Positions 44,024-52,842 of a DNA stretch of 64,000 bases are shown here, piece after piece. The notes under the pieces were generated by a model that searched no databases, was not told the DNA's origin, and saw only the letters and a program-made list of their open reading frames with translations. A program made the position numbers and the translations under genes. Position 1 is the stretch's first letter. The number at the start of each line of letters is the position of its first letter. The stretch lies in assembly GCF_002752635.1 (NCBI RefSeq), contig NZ_AYTW01000056.1, positions 31,497 through 95,496 on the forward strand, written 5' to 3'. This stretch comes from Mesotoga sp. Brook.08.105.5.1. GTDB lineage: Bacteria; Thermotogota; Thermotogae; Petrotogales; Kosmotogaceae.

Positions 44024-45763
44024 TCAAAATTCCGGTGCGGAAGCAGATCCTAATCTTCTTATGGAGCCGGCTCCTATCATCAAACCGTTTTCTTCAACAG
44101 AAACAAGATTCGGCCCGCCAAAGAAGAGATCGGGGTATGAATATACATTCAGTTGATGTCCAAGAACCTTTTCGAGGAAGTCAAGTGTAGTCTGTGGATA
44201 GCCTTCTTCAATTCTAAGATCCTTGTAAGTTGTGTAACCAACGAACTTGGGCGTTCTTATTGCCTGATCCACAGGCATGTTGAAGTCTATAAGGTCAACT
44301 GCCAGCTGAACCATGGTGGATATTATTCTACCGCCTCCAGGTGTACCGATTACCCAGCGAACCTTTCCATCCTTCTGAATTATTGTCGGACAGATTGTCG
44401 TTCTCGGTCTCATTCCCCCGGTAAGGTTGATGACGTCTCCTTCTCTGTATGAGGAGGCAAAGTTGGCCATCTCATTGTTGAAAAAGAATCCTTTGAAATA
44501 AACGCTTGTACCGAAGAAGCTCGAGATCGTCTGGGTCCAGGCAACGGCGTTTCCGTCTTTGTCAACAATAGAGAAATGGGTTGTCGATGGCGATTCTTCC
44601 ACTCCGCTTTCATTAGCGGCTACCGACTCGAGAGCTTCGAGTAGGACCTCTTCATAAGTTGATCCATCTGCAAATGGGTAGGCGTCTCCCTGATAGTCAT
44701 AGTAGGAAGCTGGATCGAAGGCCTGTGACAGATCGATCGCCATGAATCTTGTTTTGGCATATTCTTTGCTCATGAAGGCTTCATAAGGAAGATCGTAGAA
44801 CTCCGGATCGCTTATGTAAGCTCTTCTGTCGACGTCTCCAAGAACCAGCGCCTGCTGAATAATATGAACTGCCAGAGGATCGTCCCAGCTCATTGCGGGA
44901 AGATTGTAGTTCTCAAGAGTATTGAGAACGGCAATAAGCTGAGGGCCGGAAACCGGCGGGTGCGGAACATAAAAATCGTATCCCCTGTAAGTCCCGTGAA
45001 GCGGCTCTCTAACGATAGCCCTGTACATCTCGAGATCCGATTTTCTCATAAAACCGCCGACTTCAATCATGAACTCTTCTATCTCATCTGCGAGGCTTCC
45101 AGTGTAGAATGTATCGATGCCTTCCTCTTTTATCCTTTCAAGAGTCTCTGCCAGCTGGGGATTTGTGAATACTGACCCGGCTTCCCAGACAAAACCCTCG
45201 TTCAAGAAATCGAAGCCGTTTTCGAGAACAAGTTCGTACTTGTCGGAAGTAGTCTGGGCGAACGTTTGGTCGACTATGAATCCATCTCTTGCAAGGTCTA
45301 TCGCGGGCTGAATGAGATCTGCCAGAGGAAGTGTTGCTCCCAACAGCCAGGCTTCCTTTATTCCGGCAAGGACTCCGGGAACACAGGCTCCCTTTGGAGT
45401 GTAATTGGCTTTGCTTATCGTAAGTCCGAGCTCGGAAAGAGCTTCGTAAGAAGCTGCCATCGGAGCTGCACTCCTGAAGTCGATAGCGAATTTGCTTCCG
45501 TCGGCCATTGTGATCACTGCATAGCCTTCTCCGCCCAAGCCGGATGCGTAGGGTTCGACAACGCCAAGAGCAAAACTCACGGCAATGGCAGCGTCAACAG
45601 CGTTGCCTCCCATCTCGAGAATCTTTGCGCCTACTTCGGCTGCGTAATTGTTGACTGCAGCCACCATTCCATTGCTTGAGGCAACAGTCGGAGCAGTCAC
45701 GGTAGCAAAAGAGGCCGTGAACGTGAAGGCGATAAGTGTAACGAGCAATACTACTTTTTTCAT
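44024..45763 (-). CDS. ggt: Exported gamma-glutamyltransferase
   Basis: The enzyme cleaves gamma-glutamyl bonds (glutathione, gamma-glutamyl peptides) and transfers or hydrolyses the glutamyl group. The 579-residue precursor has a signal peptide (MKKVVLLVTLIAFTFTASFA). The large-subunit motifs GGNAVDAAIA and GLGGEGYAVI come first. The self-cleavage site is at Thr394 (STTHFSIVDKDGNAVAW), then GGMRPRTTICPTII and GTPGGGRIISTMVQ of the small subunit. Thr394 becomes the nucleophile after autoprocessing. It sits between two exported AstE-like hydrolase genes and upstream of a TRAP permease. The start is ATG 45763 behind TTGGAGGGG. Confidence 0.93.
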   Translation of the reverse strand: MKKVVLLVTLIAFTFTASFATVTAPTVASSNGMVAAVNNYAAEVGAKILEMGGNAVDAAIAVSFALGVVEPYASGLGGEGYAVITMADGSKFAIDFRSAAPMAASYEALSELGLTISKANYTPKGACVPGVLAGIKEAWLLGATLPLADLIQPAIDLARDGFIVDQTFAQTTSDKYELVLENGFDFLNEGFVWEAGSVFTNPQLAETLERIKEEGIDTFYTGSLADEIEEFMIEVGGFMRKSDLEMYRAIVREPLHGTYRGYDFYVPHPPVSGPQLIAVLNTLENYNLPAMSWDDPLAVHIIQQALVLGDVDRRAYISDPEFYDLPYEAFMSKEYAKTRFMAIDLSQAFDPASYYDYQGDAYPFADGSTYEEVLLEALESVAANESGVEESPSTTHFSIVDKDGNAVAWTQTISSFFGTSVYFKGFFFNNEMANFASSYREGDVINLTGGMRPRTTICPTIIQKDGKVRWVIGTPGGGRIISTMVQLAVDLIDFNMPVDQAIRTPKFVGYTTYKDLRIEEGYPQTTLDFLEKVLGHQLNVYSYPDLFFGGPNLVSVEENGLMIGAGSIRRLGSASAPEF

Positions 45764-45795
45764 TCTTTCCCCTCCAATCTAGAAATGTGTGTTTC

Positions 45796-46917
45796 TCATG
45801 AAACTGGATTAAGATAAGTCCCCAGACCATCAACCAGCCCCTCATAGGGCGGAATGTCCGAAAGAAGGATCATCCTCTCGGGAAACATCATGTTCCAGGA
45901 ATCGACTAGAACTCTTATTGTTGCAACATGTCTCGCTACTCTGAGATCAAGAGGATAACCTGTTTCGTCATATGGAGCGAACAATTTCCCATCTTTGGAA
46001 GCCTGCAAGTAGAACTTGTCGATCCCTTTTGTCACGAGATCTTCCGTTGTCTTTCCCCGCAGTCTTCCCTGTGAAGGATTTGATACTTCTAGAAGAACAA
46101 CCTGAGCATCTGAATTATCCCCGATCTCTCTGTGAGTAAGCCCTCTGAGATTGATTGGAGACTCTTCAAGTCTGATGTCGATGCCTTCCATCTCAAGCAT
46201 CATCTGAGTCATAATTGCCAGTTCTGCGGAATCCTGGTGAAAGACGATTGCATTGTTTACAGGGTACTCTGGCGAAGACTCATGTAGATCGCAAACCAGA
46301 TCTATTTCCTCTTCGAGCACTAGATTCATAATAGCGGCTGCCACCTTTTCGGTAGAATAACCGTCTTCTCGTCCGGGGAAAGTCCTGTTCAAGTTCGATA
46401 CTTCTCCTCCTCCAAGCGTAGCGCCTGTCGGGTGCAGGTAAATAGTAGGATCAGGCCATTGAGAGATAGGATTAGTCCTTCGAGAGCCAAATCTGAATAC
46501 TCTCTCAGTACCGTCCGGCAATTCTATAGAAAAGAACTGAGGAGCTCCCTCCATCGCATCGTTGTGGGTGAAGGCGCTATGGTTGGAACGTGGTATTACG
46601 TATATAGTGCCCGAGATCGCAGACACATTCTCGACGAAGACTACGGCCGCGAGAGTTCCCCCCGGTTCGTTCGGATGTGTTCCGCCCAAAAGGAGGAACT
46701 TGCCGCCCTCTTCAGAACCCTTGATAATGTACACTTCCGTGTCCAGCATGGTTCCTCCAATCGATGGCAACCACTCGCTCAGCATTTTTATCTCGGTTAC
46801 ACCATTTCCGGGAACGATAGGTGGGTCCTCCCACATTGCCGTGAATGAAAAGGCCGAGAGAATCACGACAACCACAACAGAAGAAATGAATATCAAGAAT
46901 TTGAAGTGTCTTTCCAA
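45796..46917 (-). CDS. Exported AstE/M14-like zinc hydrolase, copy 1
   Basis: About 374 residues. An N-terminal hydrophobic helix (FKFLIFISSVVVVVILSAF) exports or anchors it. The zinc site reads GGTHPNEPGG (His-x-x-Glu), SNLNRTFPG and CDLHES. The catalytic Glu is likely in LLEVSNPSQG, the same E-x-x-N-P-x-Q as in the paralogue downstream. The start is set at TTG 46917, with AAGGGA about ten bases upstream. An in-frame ATG at 46989 would add a charged leader without a ribosome site. It is the first gene of the GGT cluster. Confidence 0.78.
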   Translation of the reverse strand: MERHFKFLIFISSVVVVVILSAFSFTAMWEDPPIVPGNGVTEIKMLSEWLPSIGGTMLDTEVYIIKGSEEGGKFLLLGGTHPNEPGGTLAAVVFVENVSAISGTIYVIPRSNHSAFTHNDAMEGAPQFFSIELPDGTERVFRFGSRRTNPISQWPDPTIYLHPTGATLGGGEVSNLNRTFPGREDGYSTEKVAAAIMNLVLEEEIDLVCDLHESSPEYPVNNAIVFHQDSAELAIMTQMMLEMEGIDIRLEESPINLRGLTHREIGDNSDAQVVLLEVSNPSQGRLRGKTTEDLVTKGIDKFYLQASKDGKLFAPYDETGYPLDLRVARHVATIRVLVDSWNMMFPERMILLSDIPPYEGLVDGLGTYLNPVS

Positions 46918-46989
46918 GTATACCAGTCCCTTCTGCCTCGAAGAAACCCAACTCCGTTTGCATTTCGCATATCTACAAGAACTCAGCAA

Positions 46990-47327
46990 AAAGCTCCAGT
47001 TAGAGGGTCGCTGAATTCAATCGGGTATCTAGGAGGCTTGTAAATGATGGTACGATATAATCATTATACTACTGAATTCTGTGCAAGGAGGACTTTGAAA
47101 AAATGTCAACCTGTTAATAATTTCAAAGCAATAAAAGTCTATACATCCAAACAAACGCATGTAGTCTAATTTGCTCTCGTTATTATGATCGAATAACCAT
47201 CGGATTTCTCATTGAAGATCAAAGACTTGTGTTTGATGATCCTTTGAAACTTAACTTGCCGTTGGGGAGTTGATTTCGCTTAAGAACAGTGGTTCTGGGA
47301 GTTCTTGCGAATTATTCGGAGCTTGAG
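46990..47327. other. Divergent intergenic region
   Basis: It separates the minus-strand GGT cluster from a plus-strand membrane-protein gene and should hold both promoters. On the minus strand an AGTATAATGATTATATCG stretch near 47049-47066 offers -10 boxes, without a clear -35. No gene is seen. Confidence 0.4.
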
Positions 47328-48269
47328 ATGAGATGGCTAGGTTTTTCATCACTTGTATTTATGACCCTTCTTCTGTTTGTTCAAACAGCAGTTTCATCGC
47401 TGGATTTCGAGATTATCATGGTGCCTTTTCTTTCGATAATCGTTGTCGGATTCGTATGGGAGGCTTTCAGAGAGTTTCCCTCCAAACCTTCATCTGACGT
47501 AAGCCTTATGGGATATGTGACCTCGCTGGTTTGGGTTAGCGCAGGCACACTGACGGCGTATTTTGTAAGCATTTATCTTGGGCTTGGAGCGATAGTGGCC
47601 GCAGCGCTCGTTGGTCTTGTTGGTGCTGCGCTAGTTAAGGACCACGCTGTTGAAATCTATTGCGGGGCTTTCGTTGGAATGGTCTCTCCCGATGTTCTTC
47701 ACGACTTAGGACACATAGTTTTGGCAGGGGTGATCGCAGGAACAATATACTTCATCGCCAGGGACGTCTTTGAGGGTTATGGGGGAAAGCTTGGGGCAAT
47801 AGCGTTCAGCAGCTGGATAATAGTTTCTACAAGCTCTAGATGTGAACTGATTGACGTACTGCTCGAATTTCGTCACTTCGGGATAAGTATAATGCTCTTC
47901 AGCCTGGCTTCAGCAGTACTGACGTATGTGTTGTCCATAAGACTGAAAAACGGTCCCGTCGTTGCATCCAGCCTGGTGAGTCTACTTGGAGGGTTGCTAC
48001 TGCCTGCATTTGGAGCCGAAAACGCGGCAGAACTGGCGGCCGTTGTGATGGCTGCCTCCTTTGTCGGTATGTCTTCCAGAGAGAAGTTAAGGAGCGAAAA
48101 GGCAGTTCTTTTCAGTGCGCTGATTATGGGAATAATGTTCATATATAGCGCCAATCATTTTGGAGGAGCCGGAGGAAAGCTTGGAACGCTCGCTTTTGGA
48201 AGCGCGGTCTCATCGAGGGGACTGGTATCCCTCGGAAAGATGATTATCCGAAAGAGAGCTGTTAACTAG
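47328..48269 (+). CDS. Multi-pass membrane protein with internal duplication
   Basis: About 313 residues with eight to ten hydrophobic helices. The two halves resemble each other. VAAALVGLVGAALV, AFVGMVSPDV and GGKLGAIAFSS in the first match VASSLVSLLGGLLL, ASFVGMSSRE and GGKLGTLAFGS in the second. The repeated GGKLG-x-x-AF loop may be functional. I do not recognise the family. ATG 47328, five bases after GGAGC, is preferred. GTG 47289 has no ribosome site. It ends one base from the convergent fasciclin gene. Confidence 0.6.
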   Translation: MRWLGFSSLVFMTLLLFVQTAVSSLDFEIIMVPFLSIIVVGFVWEAFREFPSKPSSDVSLMGYVTSLVWVSAGTLTAYFVSIYLGLGAIVAAALVGLVGAALVKDHAVEIYCGAFVGMVSPDVLHDLGHIVLAGVIAGTIYFIARDVFEGYGGKLGAIAFSSWIIVSTSSRCELIDVLLEFRHFGISIMLFSLASAVLTYVLSIRLKNGPVVASSLVSLLGGLLLPAFGAENAAELAAVVMAASFVGMSSREKLRSEKAVLFSALIMGIMFIYSANHFGGAGGKLGTLAFGSAVSSRGLVSLGKMIIRKRAVN

Positions 48270-48270
48270 A

Positions 48271-49545
48271 CTAGTGTTCAATTATTAAGGGAGATTCGAT
48301 TACATGGATTACTCCGTCTCTGCACAGAATATCTCTTTCGATTATCGGGATTCCGTTTACGGTGGACTGATCACTTATCCTTATGTTCAAGGGCTTTCCA
48401 TTAGCTGCAAATAGGGTCTGAGCAATCCTCAGTTCAGAGTGTAGATATTCGTTTGGAATGATGTGATAGGCTAGCAGTTTCCCCAGGGATTCTCGGTCGC
48501 TGTAACCCAGCTTAAGATCCTCTTTAAGATTGATGAGTGCCTCATTTGGTACAGCAAAGACGGTGATACGATTTTCCTCGTTTGATTGATCATCGAGATC
48601 CAGATTTTCGAGAAGTGTCGTCATGAGATCGAATCCCTTTTCTTCAAGACCCTCCTTGATTGATGGCAGGGTTCTCCGAGAATTCCGTGGGAACATCACA
48701 TGATCGATTATGTGTATGATTCCGTTTCTTGCTTCTATATCGCCCACGATTATCAGGGTGTCTTGAATGCCCAACCCGGATTCAGTTACTTTCACCTCAA
48801 TTATCTCCCCTTGTAGCGATCTCACTTCGTTTTCAAGGATCAAATCACCAGTTGTGAAGAGACCTTTTGATATGTGATAAAGAAGCACCTCACTTAGCCA
48901 TTCCGGGTCACTCATTAGAGCTTCCATTGTTTCACATGGTATTCTGGCGAAGGCAACATCGCTCGGCACGAAGATGGTTATCGGACCCTCACCTTTCAAA
49001 GCATCCACAACGGCCGTCTCTTCAAAAGCAGACACTGCCACGTCCAGTATTCCTGTATTCCTCATTACCTGGGCGATGTCGGGCTCTTCACGGGGAAATA
49101 TCACAGAATCTATCACATGAATTATGCCATTCGATGCCTGGATGTCCCTGACCACTATTGTTGAACCGTCGACTCTTATTCCACCTCTTGCGTCGATTCC
49201 AAGGGTTTGACCGAGAAGCGTGTCGATCTCGGGTTTCTGAACGATAACTTGAGATGTCATTTTGCCGCTAACAATATGATATAGAAGAACTCTCTGTGAG
49301 TAAGAGGCATCAGCTGAAAGCTTCTCGCCAGTTGCAGGGGGAAGCTTAGCAAAAGCTCCGTTAATGGGTGCAAACAGAGTGAATGGCCCTGGGCCTGATA
49401 GGAGAACGTCAAGCCCTGAGGACTCGACTTTTCTTGACAAATCACTAAGCTCTTCAGTTTCACGCAGCATCGAAAGAATGTCGTTTTGCCCAAAAACAAT
49501 TAGCGATGAAATCACTATAAGAACAAGAAGCAAATTCCTTACCAT
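48271..49545 (-). CDS. Exported triple-fasciclin (FAS1) protein
   Basis: 424 residues with a signal peptide (MVRNLLLVLIVISSLIVFG) and three FAS1 domains (about 22-150, 155-285 and 290-424). Each domain shows the H1 block (FTLFAPINGAFAKLP; ITIFVPSDVAFARIP; ITVFAVPNEALINL), the YHI motif (LLYHIVSGK; LLYHISKG; LAYHIIPNE) and the H2 block (NGIIHVIDSVIFPRE; NGIIHIIDHVMFPRN; DGVIHVIESPL). FAS1 proteins act in adhesion outside the cell. The start is ATG 49545 behind GAGGAGGTG. Confidence 0.92.
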   Translation of the reverse strand: MVRNLLLVLIVISSLIVFGQNDILSMLRETEELSDLSRKVESSGLDVLLSGPGPFTLFAPINGAFAKLPPATGEKLSADASYSQRVLLYHIVSGKMTSQVIVQKPEIDTLLGQTLGIDARGGIRVDGSTIVVRDIQASNGIIHVIDSVIFPREEPDIAQVMRNTGILDVAVSAFEETAVVDALKGEGPITIFVPSDVAFARIPCETMEALMSDPEWLSEVLLYHISKGLFTTGDLILENEVRSLQGEIIEVKVTESGLGIQDTLIIVGDIEARNGIIHIIDHVMFPRNSRRTLPSIKEGLEEKGFDLMTTLLENLDLDDQSNEENRITVFAVPNEALINLKEDLKLGYSDRESLGKLLAYHIIPNEYLHSELRIAQTLFAANGKPLNIRISDQSTVNGIPIIERDILCRDGVIHVIESPLIIEH

Positions 49546-49635
49546 CACTTCACCTCCTCGGCCGAAAACCGAAGATTGTACCCATAGGAATTGTACAACG
49601 AAAGCCGAATTTCGATTAACGATTTTCGGTGTAGT

Positions 49636-49673
49636 AAAAAAACGGGAGACGGGCAACATCGACCCGGCTCCCG
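49636..49673 (-). terminator. Intrinsic terminator of the Lys-rich micro-gene
   Basis: On the minus strand CGGGAG-CGGG and CCCG-CTCCCG arms pair (49643-49673), followed by seven T. It lies 15 bp after the micro-ORF stop. Confidence 0.8.
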
Positions 49674-49688
49674 AAGAATTAAGCGAGG

Positions 49689-49760
49689 CTACTTCTTTGG
49701 TGTCTCTTTCTTGCCTTCTTTTTTTGCTTGCTTCTTGACTTCTTTCTTCTTGTCCGCCAT
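49689..49760 (-). CDS. Lys-rich 23-residue micro-protein
   Basis: The frame encodes MADKKKEVKKQAKKEGKKET and three more residues, ending right before a strong terminator. An in-frame ATG at 49769 would add three residues. No good Shine-Dalgarno is seen. A perfect hairpin (TGCGGC/GCCGCA, 49780-49796) lies just upstream of the start. The strongly basic composition suggests nucleic-acid or ribosome contact. It could instead be a small RNA that only happens to contain this frame. Confidence 0.45.
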   Translation of the reverse strand: MADKKKEVKKQAKKEGKKETPKK

Positions 49761-50068
49761 ACTGGACATCGTTTCTTGTTGCGGCTCATGGCCGCACCAA
49801 TTGAGTTTTAACAATGTTTTTTGCAAGTTGCTTCTAATATTTGCCCTGCTATGAAAAGTATTGGAATGAAAACTCATTGCTCCAACTGGGAGCGAACAAA
49901 CAGAGACATCGTCGACTCACAGAGAAGCCGAATCCGTTTGAAACAGACCGCCCGAAGATTCGATTTGCCGGCCTAACGCTTGAATTGTATGATCTTCAAT
50001 GAAACGAAAGGAAATTAATCGATCTGCAAGTATAATATACTAACGGCAAATTTAGGAGGCTAAGAGAG

Positions 50069-51835
50069 ATGAGGAGCATTTTGATCAATGGGGAAGTTGC
50101 TTATAACGCTTCTTCGCAGATACTCAACAGCGATACTTTTAGAGAGATACTTGCAGAACTCATAAGAGATTCCGAAGAAAAGAAGAACTCGCTTCTTTCG
50201 TTGTTCGAGCCGTTTCTGAAGAATACAGATACAGTAGATACCTCCATAAAGTACGATATCGAGGGGATTATAGAGCTTCTTCTTGCACTTACGATCGATC
50301 CGATTGAGAAGATTGATGGTTCACCGTATTATTCCTTCCCAAAGATGAGCAACAAGAAAGAACTTCTTGTAAGGTTTGTCGAGAGCTTGTTTTCTCTGTG
50401 GAGAAACAAGCACAGATTCATAGTAAAGAGAGATGAGTACACCCCGAATCGCTTCGATAGAATTTTCAAGCAGATGGTTCTTGTAAGAACCAACACAGAC
50501 CTCAAAGGTTTGGTACTCAGCCTTTACAGGCAGATACTGATAAATGTTTCCGATGTCAGACTAAAGATTTTGAGACAGGAACCAGGTGGTGCTCAGGTGG
50601 GATTCATTGTTGATCGCCCTGAAGTAGATGAGAGAGTTAGGGTGGACGGAGCCGACTTTCTGTACGACATGGCATGCGTCTGGAGTATAGTCTTCGAGCC
50701 ACCGGTAATCTTCTATACCAGGTCAAACAAAAGACAGGGATTGTTTAAGGTCTATGACAAGCCCGTTCTGAGAAGACTGGATATCTCTTCAGGAAGAGAC
50801 TGGTTTTTGTTTCCCATTCACGTAGGCTCCAAACTTGTCTTCGTGGTGGTAAACAAAGAGTACCTGGCTCTGGCTGCCGGTCTGGGGAATCTGTTCGAGC
50901 TCGCGAGTTTCGATATCGTCAAGTACAAGAAGCCCGATGGCATATACGTTTTGGGATTAGACAACTCTCTCTTTGAAGAGAGCGGGGACTTCAACGGAGT
51001 TATTTACAGAGAAGACGATGGCACTTATGTGGGAGTAGTCGGGGATGATCCCAAGATCGACTATTTCGGCTACATGAAAAAAATGATACTCACAATTCAC
51101 AACTTGCTTGTGATCGATGAAGGCAGGCTTCCGATTCATGGAGCTCTGGCTCACATAAAACTGAGAAACGGAAAAAAGGCCAATGTAATGCTGATTGGCG
51201 ACAGCGGAGCCGGTAAGTCCGAAACCCTCGACGCTTTGAACAGGCTTTCTTCGGAAGTATCCGAGGTAAACATCTTGATCGATGACATGGGATCTCTCGA
51301 CATAACTTCATCCGGTTCCGTGGTCGCATACGGTACTGAAACGGGAGCCTTTGTACGTCTTGATGATCTTCAGCCTGGGTATGCCTATTCAACGATGGAT
51401 CGAAGCATATTCATGAACCCTAACGAGATTAATGCCAGGGTGATTGTCCCCTATTCCAACTATACGGAGATCATTAAGCCGACAAAGATTGATTATTTCC
51501 TCTATGCAAACAACTTCGACGAGAACACTGAGGACGACCTTCGCATTTTCAGTGACCCTTCCGAAGCGGCGGAGGTCTTTTCGAGCGGCGCGAGGATGGC
51601 CAAAGGAACTACGTCCGAGAAGGGTCTGACTTACAGTTACTTCGCGAATCCTTTTGGAGCAATTCAAAGGCGGGATAAACACGAGGTAATAGCCGATCGC
51701 TATCTAAAGGCCATGATAGATGCGGGGGTAACGGTTGGCGAGGTCAGGACGAGGTTAGGAATACCGGGATTCGAGATGGACGGGCCCCTGAGGGCCGCTA
51801 AGGCTATGTTAAAGGCTATAGACGAGCAGGACTGA
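50069..51835 (+). CDS. PEPCK/HPr-kinase-like P-loop protein
   Basis: 588 residues. The N-terminal 340 are unfamiliar. The C-terminal part has a kinase-type core: PIHGALAHIKL, P-loop IGDSGAGKSE (376-385), LIDDMGSLD (403-411) and YGTETGAFVRLDDL. The GDSGAGKSE loop is the one of HPr kinase/phosphorylase. The DDxxG and GTETGAFVRLDDL order resembles ATP-dependent PEP carboxykinase. Both belong to one P-loop superfamily. A metabolic enzyme or a protein or small-molecule kinase is possible. A TATAAT box lies at 50032-50037, and AGGAGG precedes ATG 50069. An ABC operon follows. Confidence 0.65.
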   Translation: MRSILINGEVAYNASSQILNSDTFREILAELIRDSEEKKNSLLSLFEPFLKNTDTVDTSIKYDIEGIIELLLALTIDPIEKIDGSPYYSFPKMSNKKELLVRFVESLFSLWRNKHRFIVKRDEYTPNRFDRIFKQMVLVRTNTDLKGLVLSLYRQILINVSDVRLKILRQEPGGAQVGFIVDRPEVDERVRVDGADFLYDMACVWSIVFEPPVIFYTRSNKRQGLFKVYDKPVLRRLDISSGRDWFLFPIHVGSKLVFVVVNKEYLALAAGLGNLFELASFDIVKYKKPDGIYVLGLDNSLFEESGDFNGVIYREDDGTYVGVVGDDPKIDYFGYMKKMILTIHNLLVIDEGRLPIHGALAHIKLRNGKKANVMLIGDSGAGKSETLDALNRLSSEVSEVNILIDDMGSLDITSSGSVVAYGTETGAFVRLDDLQPGYAYSTMDRSIFMNPNEINARVIVPYSNYTEIIKPTKIDYFLYANNFDENTEDDLRIFSDPSEAAEVFSSGARMAKGTTSEKGLTYSYFANPFGAIQRRDKHEVIADRYLKAMIDAGVTVGEVRTRLGIPGFEMDGPLRAAKAMLKAIDEQD

Positions 51836-51914
51836 GATAGAGCTGACGCCTGCTACAGCTGGTAGAATCTATAGTATTGGAAAAGACTGACGTATCGATT
51901 GGGTGGTGAAAGCT

Positions 51915-52832
51915 GTGTCGAAAAATGTAATTGAAGTGAAGAATCTCCGGAAATATTATGGCGACACAAAGGCTGTTGACGGAATAGAATTCGATCTCAG
52001 AGAGGGAGAAGTACTGGCCATTTTGGGTCCCAACGGCGCCGGCAAGACCACAACTGTGGAGATGCTTGAAGGACTGAGAAGGCCCGACGCAGGTACAATA
52101 GAGTATTTCGAGGAAAGACTTCTTCCTTCCGGCGAAAGGGTGAAGGAGGAGATCGGTGTTCAGCTCCAATCGTCGAGTTTTTTTGAATATCTCACTGTCA
52201 AAGAGACTCTTGACCTTTTCAGAGGTCTTTACCGGAAGAGTATTCCATCAAGAGATCTGATCAAAGAGGTCTCGCTGGAAGATAAAGCGAAAACCTACAC
52301 AAAGAATCTCTCGGGAGGTCAGCTCCAGAGGTTGGCAGTTGCAGTGGCTCTTGTAAATGATCCAAGAGTAGTGTTTCTGGATGAGCCCACCACCGGACTG
52401 GACCCTCAGGCAAGGAGAATGTTGTGGGAGACGATATTGGCCCTTAAGAAGAAGGAAAAGACGGTAATCCTTACGACTCATTACATGGAAGAGGCAGAAC
52501 GACTGGCCGATAGAATAATCATAATGGATTACGGAAAGATAATCGCTAGAGGGACTTTGGATGAGCTCATTGACTCTATAGATGCGGAAAATATCGTCAC
52601 TTTTAGTGTTCAGGGAGAGGATCCCGTACCTAGGGAATTTCTGGATATGGAAGGTCTTCAACATGTTGAGAATCGCGAGTATTCGGTGACAACGAGGGAT
52701 GTAGAGAGAATTCTAGGTCGGCTTTTCGAGAGATCGAAGAGATTTGGCCTTCTCCTGGACGACGTTACGATTCGAAAGCCCAATCTGGAGGACGTCTTTA
52801 TCACCCTTACCGGCAGAAAACTGAGGGACTGA
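51915..52832 (+). CDS. ABC-2-type exporter ATPase
   Basis: The 306-residue ATPase has Walker A GPNGAGKTT, Q-loop LQSSSFFEYL, signature NLSGGQLQRLAVAVAL, Walker B VVFLDEPTTGLDPQ and switch His TTHYMEEAE. The C-terminal 80 residues fit the regulatory tail of drug-exporter ATPases. GTG 51915, about six bases after GGTGG, is chosen. GTG 51903 is also in frame. Two ABC-2 permease genes follow immediately, giving a heterodimeric exporter. Confidence 0.9.
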   Translation: MSKNVIEVKNLRKYYGDTKAVDGIEFDLREGEVLAILGPNGAGKTTTVEMLEGLRRPDAGTIEYFEERLLPSGERVKEEIGVQLQSSSFFEYLTVKETLDLFRGLYRKSIPSRDLIKEVSLEDKAKTYTKNLSGGQLQRLAVAVALVNDPRVVFLDEPTTGLDPQARRMLWETILALKKKEKTVILTTHYMEEAERLADRIIIMDYGKIIARGTLDELIDSIDAENIVTFSVQGEDPVPREFLDMEGLQHVENREYSVTTRDVERILGRLFERSKRFGLLLDDVTIRKPNLEDVFITLTGRKLRD

Positions 52833-52842
52833 GGTGGATTTC

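Noticed and set aside
44024..45763. Cephalosporin acylase instead of GGT
   Set aside because: The motif set around Thr394 and the GGMRPRTT block fit gamma-glutamyltransferase better, although the families are related.
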